This document shows, piece by piece, positions 25,301 through 34,300 of a DNA stretch of 64,000 nt. The stretch lies in assembly GCA_036250195.1 (NCBI GenBank), contig JAVHZZ010000012.1, positions 92,757,615 to 92,821,614 of the forward strand. The letters are read 5' to 3'. Position numbers and translations under genes: made by a program. A model generated the notes under the pieces. The model saw only the letters and a program-made list of their open reading frames with translations, was not told where the DNA came from and searched no databases. The first letter of the stretch is position 1, and each line of letters opens with the position of its first letter. This stretch comes from Mixophyes australis. Its lineage: Eukaryota; Chordata; Amphibia; Anura; Limnodynastidae.

Positions 25301-28300
25301 TACCTGTACTACCCCACTGCATATCCCCGATCCCCCAACCACCCCCTCCCCACACAGTGCCCTGGTCCTTCTCCCTGGCTACCTGTACTACCCCACTGCA
25401 TATCCCCGATCCCCCAACCACCCCCTCCCCACACAGTGCCCTGGTCCTTCTCCCTGGCTACCTGTACTACCCCACTGCATATCCCCGATCCCCCAACCAC
25501 CCCCTCCCCACACAGTGCCCTGGTCCTTCTCCCTGGCTACATGTACTACCCCACTGCATATCCCCGATCCCCCAACCACCCCCCTCCCCACACAGTGCCC
25601 TGGTCCTTCTCCCTGGCTACCTGTACTACCCCACTGCATATCCCCGATCCCCCAACCACCCCCTCCCCACACAGTGCCCTGGTCCTTCTCCCTGGCTACC
25701 TGTACTACCCCACTGCATATCCCCGATCCCCCAACCACCCCCTCCCCACACAGTGCCCTGGTCCTTCTCCCTGGCTACATGTACTACCCCACTGCATATC
25801 CCCGATCCCCCAACCACCCCCTCCCCACACAGTGCCCTGGTCCTTCTCCCTGGCTACCTGTACTACCCCACTGCATATCCCCGATCCCCCAACCACCCCC
25901 TCCCCACACAGTGCCCTGGTCCTTCTCCCTGGCTACATGTACTACCCCACTGCATATCCCCGATCCCCCAACCACCCCCTCCCCACACAGTGCCCTGGTC
26001 CTTCTCCCTGGCTACATGTACTACCCCACTGCATATCCCCGATCCCCCAACCACCCCCTCCCCACACAGTGCCCTGGTCCTTCTCCCTGGCTACCTGTAC
26101 TACCCCACTGCATATCCCCGATCCCCCAACCACCCCCTCCCCACACAGTGCCCTGGTCCCTTCTCCCTGGCTACCTGTACTACCCCACTGCATATCCCCG
26201 ATCCCCCAACACAGTGCTGCCACGTGTTCCCCCTCCTCGCAGCTTGGTGCTACCACATGCTCCTCCCTGATTTCTATAGCGCATGTCTAAGTAGCTGTGT
26301 CCTGCCCTGTCTGGTATGGTATTGCGGAGTTCTGATGTGGGCTTTTCTTTCCAGGAGAGCGGCGGCGTGGAGGCAGCAAGGGCCAGAGCTCACATCGAGT
26401 TAGAAGCAGAAGAGGCCGGGCACGAGCGAGCAAAGATGCCTCCAAATTGCTTTTACTTTATGATGAGAAAATCTTGATGAAGGATCCTCTGAGAGAGCAG
26501 AAGGACATGGCGTTTGCCCAGTCATATCTGAGCAGGGTGAGCGCTCTTATAACGAGGTGTCCGGTCATATCTGAGCAGGGTGAGCACTCTTATAACGAGG
26601 TGTCCGGTCATATCTGAGCAGGGTGAGCTGTCTTATAACGAGGTGTCCGGTCATATCTGAGCAGGGTGAGCGCTCTTATAACGAGGTGTCCGGTCATATC
26701 TCATCTGGGTGAGCGCTCTTATAACGAGGTGTCCGGTCATATCTGAGCAGGGTGAGCGCTCTTATAACGAGGTGTCCGGTCATATCTGAGCAGGGTGAGC
26801 TGTCTTATAACGAGGTGTCCGGTCATATCTGAGCAGGGTGAGCGCTCTTATAACGAGGTGTCCGGTCATATCTGAGCAGGGTGAGCGCTCTTATAACGAG
26901 GTGTCCGGTCATATCTCATCTGGGTGAGCGCTCTTATAACGAGGTGTCCGGTCATATCTGAGCAGGGTGAGCTGTCTTATAACGAGGTGTCCGGTCATAT
27001 CTGAGCAGGGTGAGCGCTCTTATAACGAGGTGTCCGGTCATATCTCATCTGGGTGAGCGCTCTTATAACGAGGTGTCCGGTCATATCTGAGCAGGGTGAG
27101 CGCTCTTATAACGAGGTGTCCGGTCATATCTGAGCAGGGTGAGCGCTCTTATAACGAGGTGTCCGGTCATATCTGAGCAGGGTGAGCACTCTTATAACGA
27201 GGTGTCCGGTCATATCTGAGCAGGGTGAGCTGTCTTATAACGAGGTGTCCGGTCATATCTGAGCAGGGTGAGCGCTCTTATAACGAGGTGTCCGGTCATA
27301 TCTCATCTGGGTGAGCGCTCTTATAACGAGGTGTCCGGTCATATCTGAGCAGGGTGAGCGCTCTTATAACGAGGTGTCCGGTCATATCTGAGCAGGGTGA
27401 GCTGTCTTATAACGAGGTGTCCGGTCATATCTGAGCAGGGTGAGCTGTCTTATAACGAGGTGTCCGGTCATATCTGAGCAGGGTGAGCGCTCTTATAACG
27501 AGGTGTCCGGTCATATCTCATCTGGGTGAGCGCTCTTATAACGAGGTGTCCGGTCATATCTGAGCAGGGTGAGCGCTCTTATAACGAGGTGTCCGGTCAT
27601 ATCTGAGCAGGGTGAGCGCTCTTATAACGAGGTGTCCGGTCATATCTGAGCAGGGTGAGCGCTCTTATAACGAGGTGTCCGGTCATATCTGAGCAGGGTG
27701 AGCGCTCTTATAACGAGGTGTCCGGTCATATCTGAGCAGGGTGAGCTGTCTTATAACGAGGTGTCCGGTCATATCTGAGCAGGGTGAGCGCTCTTATAAC
27801 GAGGTGTCCGGTCATATCTGAGCAGGGTGAGCGCTCTTATAACGAGGTGTCCGGTCATATCTCATCTGGGTGAGCGCTCTTATAACGAGGTGTCCGGTCA
27901 TATCTGAGCAGGGTGAGCGCTCTTATAACGAGGTGTCCGGTCATATCTGAGCAGGGTGAGCGCTCTTATAACGAGGTGTCCGGTCATATCTGAGCAGGGT
28001 GAGCGCTCTTATAACGAGGTGTCCGGTCATATCTGAGCAGGGTGAGCGCTCTTATAACGAGGTGTCCGGTCATATCTCATCTGGGTGAGCGCTCTTATAA
28101 CGAGGTGTCCGGTCATATCTGAGCAGGGTGAGCGCTCTTATAACGAGGTGTCCGGTCATATCTGAGCAGGGTGAGCGCTCTTATAACGAGGTGTCCGGTC
28201 ATATCTGAGCAGGGTGAGCGCTCTTATAACGAGGTGTCCGGTCATATCTGAGCAGGGTGAGCGCTCTTATAACGAGGTGTCCGGTCATATCTCATCTGGG

Positions 28301-31300
28301 TGAGCGCTCTTATAACGAGATGTCCGGTCATATCTGAGCAGGGTGAGCGCTCTTATAACGAGGTGTCCGGTCATATCTCATCTGGGTGAGCGCTCTTATA
28401 ACGAGGTGTCCGGTCATATCTCAGCTGGGTGAGCTATCCTATAATCAGGAGTTGGGTCCTATATGAGCAGGTTATGGTCATGTATGAGACAGTATATGTT
28501 ACATGCAGCATTTAATCATATCTCCATTGTCACATGTAGGTGCGGGAGGCTCTGCAGTCCGTCCCTGGTACATATGAAGAGTTCCTCAACCTGATCTATG
28601 AATTTGAGACGAGAGGAGACAAGAGGACGGCGGTCGACCTATATGAGAGTCTACGGCAGCTCCTTCAGGATTGGCCTCAGTTGCTCAAGGACTTTGCTGC
28701 TTTTCTACTCCCAGAGCAGGCCCTGGAGTGTGGATTGGTCAGTGTCCTCTGTGGGAACATAGTGGGGTGACAGAGAGAGTCTAGGACAGGCCTGGCCAAT
28801 CCCCAGCATGCTGAGAGCTGGCCTGGGACCTGGAGAGCCACAAGTTGGCCAGGCCTGCTCCAGGACGTTATGTTTGGCTGAAGCTCTTTATTAGTGTGTG
28901 ACCTGTTAAACGTCTCTTCCCCAGTTTGAAGAGCAACAAGCCTTTGACAAGAGCCGAAAATTTCTCCGTCAGCTGGAGATCTGTTTTCTGGAAAACCCAG
29001 CACAACACCAGAAGATCATTAAACTGCTCCAGAGCTGCGCAGAATGTCCCCTACAGGAGATAGGAAAGGTTGGTATTCCCCATGCAGTGTGTTCTCTTGC
29101 CCCATGTCTGCCCCGTGCAGGGTTCTCACTTCATGTCATTGTTTTGCTGCAGCTGAAGACACAGATGTGGCAGCTCCTGAAAGGTCACATTCATCTCCAG
29201 GAAGAGTTTTCTCTCTTCTTCGACCAGCTCAGGCCACCAGCCAGTCGAATGGGGGATTTTGAAGTTATGAACTGGACCGAGGACAAGGAGTACAAGGTGA
29301 GTAGACGAGAACGGAGGGAACTTATACAGATATCATGGGACAATTCATTCTATATATTTAATGCATTCATGTATATCTGAAGAAACTGTGTAAAACTACC
29401 TGGGTGTCATTCACTCCCGATCTTTTTATACTAATATAATGTTTACTAGATCACTCTCATTTACATAAGGAAACTTCTGTTGGAAGATGAAGGAAATAAC
29501 AGTAATACAGCAATCATGATATATAGGCAATAATTTCTATGAGTGTAGTTATATACTAGTTATTGGTAACCTCCCGTTACTGGAAGGTAGATTGTGCTGT
29601 GCATATGGTTCTGTCCAGTGTTCTTCAACCAAGCTCTATGGTGTTATGAGAGGTATGGATGGCTACCTAAGAGATGACTAGCGCAATACAGTGCTCCCTG
29701 CACTGAGGGCACGCTCTCACTACAGCGAGGTGAGTGCAGTCATGGATTGTACTAAAGCTGTAAAACAACAAGTTGTGCACATAGGCATCACCGGAATTTT
29801 GTTGTTGAAGCTCCTGCCAGTACATGGGTTATTCAGACGTACTGATAGCTGCTCAGAAGACGGCTGACCTCTCTCTGGCATATATAAAGGTCCTCGTACC
29901 TGTGCTCAGCTGTGCCCAGTGGTGATTGGCTGCCATCCCTGGGGAGGAACAGCCTCCCATGTGTCCCTAGGAGCGTGGCACCGTTTTCTACATTGCTGTC
30001 GTTCCTGGAGTGTCAGACAGGACAGACAAATATTAAGGCTAGTGGATATGAGAGCTCCCTCTGGGTTATTCCCAAAGAGCCCGATCCATGCTCCAGGGTC
30101 TTTTGGACGCAACGGTTGGAGTGAAAACCCCATTTCCTTTTGAGGTTCCAGAACCAAACCTCTCTGGTGCCCAAGATAGCCAGTTACTTCCATCCAGTAT
30201 TGGACCTATAGCCCTCACAGAAGCGATTCAGGATGGAATGTGGTGTATTGGTGAGACATGAGAGAAGGGAGCTTCTGGCATCCTGGGATGTGAATGACAC
30301 AGATCTACACATCCTCATCTGGGGCGCACATGTCATTGGTTCGTTGGGTACTTACCAAGGTCATGGCTTTCACAGTACTAAATAAATAAATAAATAAAAA
30401 AATCGCCTTTATTTTTCTATTTAGTTTTCTGTGGGTAGATAAAATCTTTTTCATTGACCATAGCCCTTGGGTCAGTGTACAGGACAGTTGTGTAGCAGAT
30501 ACAGAGGTTGAGGTGTTGAGGTCCAAGTAATCGACTAATTGGATGTGTGTGGATTATGGATAGAACAGGACATTTGTGATGTGTTGTGCATGAAAATGGT
30601 TTTGTTTTGTTCTCCATAGTTTGATGGCTTTGAAGAAGTCACCCTACCGGATGATGAAGAGGAGGAGGAACAGAATAAGATGCCCTCCGCTCAGAGGAAC
30701 AAGAAACGGAAAGACCCTAGTCAAGGACAGGACAAGGTAAGGCGGAGCTGACCTCTGCAGGTCATGGACTGTCCTTCGCTCAGAAGTCAGACTGTCAATG
30801 GTGGTCTAGATCTTGAATCATTTGTGTAAAACACCTGCTAGGTTGTCGTATAACTGTGACATATTGCCGCCTAAAGTATGGATCATCGATCCCTATATAA
30901 AGATGGCACCAAAGTACATAGATTTAAAGTAAACGCTGCCTTTATGGTCCATCCAGCTCTAATAGTACGTACCAATGATGCATGACAAGTGGTCATGTTT
31001 CAGGACAGTTTTTGGATACACCCAGTCAGAGGCCATTCCAAGAAAAGAGGATTTTTTTTCTCCTTAATTTATTTTAATTCTTTAGGAGGCCTGTTATATC
31101 CATGTATTAGAACCCACCCGTTTCTTTCCCTTTAGATCGTATTTTCTTTTCTAGCAGAATAATTCTTCCTGTTCTTGACTCCACCTCGCTGTAGTGGGTG
31201 AGTTGTTCATTGCCCCCTGGTTATCCATAAGGGAAGACTGTGATATTACATATTAATGGTTAGCATCAGGCAACAGCTCAGGGTACAATGGGGTATCTGT

Positions 31301-34300
31301 GATTACCAAATATGGGACAGGGTCCACTCGTTACTGTAACACACAGACTCCGGTGTGGGATCGCTGCTTTCAGTGTATCTGTAATTGCAGGACGCGGACT
31401 GGATGGATGGTGGGAAAGATTGTCCATGTTCTTGTCATGAGGGTGGAACAGAGCAACGACTGAAGCGTTGTAAGAGAAGGATGTGCAGTCACTGCAGCAG
31501 TAAGGTGGGTGCCATAGTCTGATTTACTTCTAGAAATGATGTGGTCAACATGTAACGTGTCCTGTTCATGATTGTACTCCTTGTTCCCAGAAATCCACGG
31601 ATGTGGCAGGACCGCAGGCTGCTTTTCGACAGGGAACTTCCATGAAGGAACCAGGTGAGTTCCACTGGTGATCAGTACTTCCTGGCTGTCTCTGCATTCA
31701 GTCTGTGGTTACTATGTTAAGTCTTCATTTCTGTTCCAGGCTCAAAGAGCGTGTCCTCAGAGGACCGGCCAACCCCAGGGGCCCGAGGACCTGCAAGCAA
31801 CCGAGGGTTGTCCATTCCAGAGAGTAATGTGTCTGCACAGAGATCTCGCTCAGTATCTACCGCACGTGGGGTCCTAGGGACTGATAGTACCAGTAAACCA
31901 AGACCTCAGTCTAAGGACAATACCCGGACCACGTCCCGGGGTGGTCGGAGGCTTCACACAGTAAAGGGTCCACATCCTGCTGCAGTAGCAGAGAAAGATG
32001 AAGACACTGCTCAACCGAAGACAAATCCCTCCGTAGAAAGTGTTACGGATCACACAGAGACCTCTGTAGAGTGTCCCCCTCTATGTTCTACACTACCCAC
32101 CACCCCCTCTGTCTCTCACCTGGACGTAGACCTCTCCAGCACAACAGAGTCTCTCCAACCTTCTGATGCCAGCGAGCGGGAGGAACAGACCAACACTGTG
32201 TGCGCCAAGAACATTAAAGTCAGTTCTAGCGGTGAGAAGGTCATCCTGTGGACCAGGTAGGTGGTCATGTATGTGTCATACTACAGGCATCCATGTCCTG
32301 GGAGCTGAAGACCTTTATATATCAGATATACATACACGTAGCTTTAGAAGAGAATGGATACTAGCATAAAGGAGAAGTCTGCACCTGTAGTACTGCCACT
32401 AAAGTCCTAGCGCAGGCTGTGGGGTTTGTATTTTAGCGATTAATGGAGATACCTTTTATTAACTTGTAACTGCAGCCGCTCTGTAATGTGATCTCTGCTG
32501 CTAGTATGAATCCAGAGGGAGAGCGACTGATGTACTGTTAGTAGCCTGGGTGTTTCAGCATCGAGATGGCTCATAATAATGTCCGGCACTGATTACGTTC
32601 TGTATCGCCAAGCGCACGCTCCTCATGCCACAAAGAGGTTTCCAGGTGTAGTAGTTGAGAGAAGCAGGGTCAGCGCAGAGCACCGAGAGGGGAGAAATCA
32701 GACAGATGGGGCAATAGGACTGTTAGAAGGGTGTCAGCATAATAGCATATAAGGGTTCCCATGAAGATAGTCTCACGTGAGACTGCTACTTTCTACCCTC
32801 CCTCGGTCACCATCTATGAAGCTGGGAATGTGTCTCCAGGGACAACATTGTATCTGCCCTGTTCTATAATCCTTGTGTTGTGTTGTATCGTATGGTGAGG
32901 AAGTTGAGGGGTTTTGGACTCCCCTGATCTACTAAACAGAGCTCAATGGCCAGCGGGTATATTGGCAGTAATTAGGAGGATTTCTCCGGCTTTCTGGCCC
33001 TAGAGGAGTAGGGAGTTTTCTCTGGGCTGCGCTGTGCCTGCAGGGAGGGGGGGGGGGGGGGTGGGTGGTGGGGTGGGGTGGGGTGGGTGGTGGGTGGTGG
33101 GGTGCTAGAGTGCTAGAGCCCTTCAGGGTCCCCCTGTGGGGTTTGGAACATGTCCTGTGGGTCAGACTGTCCCAATACAGAGTACGGTTTGTGCTGTAAT
33201 TCTAAGGGTATGTTTTGTAGACGTTTAGATCTTCATTTACTCTATTTCTATTATGAAGATTTTCTCCAGGTTTTTTTTTTGGACAGGAGAATACTGTACC
33301 TATAATCTCCACTAAGAATAAGTTGAAGTAACTCTGAGATTATCTAGAATCACTTTACGCACAGTCCCTGGGTCAGTGATTGGGAGCGGGAGTGGCTGGG
33401 TCTGACAGGTCACTGACATGTTCTGTGTCTCACGTGTAGGGAGGCGGACAGAGTGATCCTCACCATGTGTCAGGAGAAAGGCGCCCACGACGAGACGTTT
33501 GAAGCCGTCTCCGTCCAGCTGGGAAACAAGAGCGCGTCTGAGGTGAGACCCCCAATCACGTTTTACACACCCATCCCTTGTGTTGTGAGTGAAGCTGCAG
33601 GTTATCTGGTCTAATTACTTTCTATTATCTAGGCAATATGTAAGAGAGAGCAGCCTGTCCGATAAGGGTCCACCTGCACCAGCATATTCCTAAGGATGTA
33701 AGCTCAGAGCGCTACTGCGCATGTTGGTGCTATAATACTGTGCTACCCCACCCCCGCCACTACTGCCAGGGGCCATGCAGCAGTTTATAGGGTGATTATA
33801 TAGCAACAAGGACAACCTACACCCAGTATATTCCTAAGGATGTAAGCTCAGAGCGATACTGCGCATGTTGGTGCTATAATACTGTGCTACCCCACCCCCG
33901 CCACTACTGCCAGGGGCCATGCAGCAGTTTATAGGGTGATTATATAGCAACAAGGACAACCTACACCCAGTATATTCCTAAGGATGTAAGCTCAGAGCGA
34001 TACTGCGCATGTTGGTGCTACCCCCCCCCCCCACTACTGCCAGGGGCCATGCAGCAGTTTATAGGGTGATTATATAGCAACAAGGACAACCTACACCCAG
34101 TATATTCCTAAGGATGTAAGCTCAGAGCGATACTGCGCATGTTGGTGCTACCCCACCCCCACTACTGCCAGGGGCCATGCAGCAGTTTATAGGGTGATTA
34201 TATAGCAACAAGGACAACCTACACCCAGTATATTCCTAAGGATGTAAGCTCAGAGCGCTACTGCGCATGTTGGTGCTATAATACTGTGCTACCCCACCCC

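Larger units (their letters stand above)
20836..26217. repeat. 79/80-bp C-rich minisatellite array in gon4l intron 21 (~68 copies)
   Basis: Unit parts: ACACAGTGCCCTGGTCCTTC, TCCCTGGCTACCTGTACTAC, CCCACTGCATATCCCCGATC, CCCCAACCACCCCCTCCCC. 79-bp (GGTCCTTC) and 80-bp (GGTCCCTTC) forms alternate in blocks. On the transcribed-sense strand most units carry a pyrimidine tract ending CACACAG, resembling a 3' splice site. All plus frames are open over long stretches. Confidence 0.98.

Noticed and set aside
20736..26270. 1844-codon Pro-rich open frame
   Set aside because: 79/80-bp array between gon4l exons 21 and 22. The exon 22 frame and phase require it to be spliced out.
29906..30193. Minus-strand 95-codon open frame in gon4l intron 25 as a gene or retroelement fragment
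   Set aside because: No recognisable domain, no splice partners, composition ordinary for intron.
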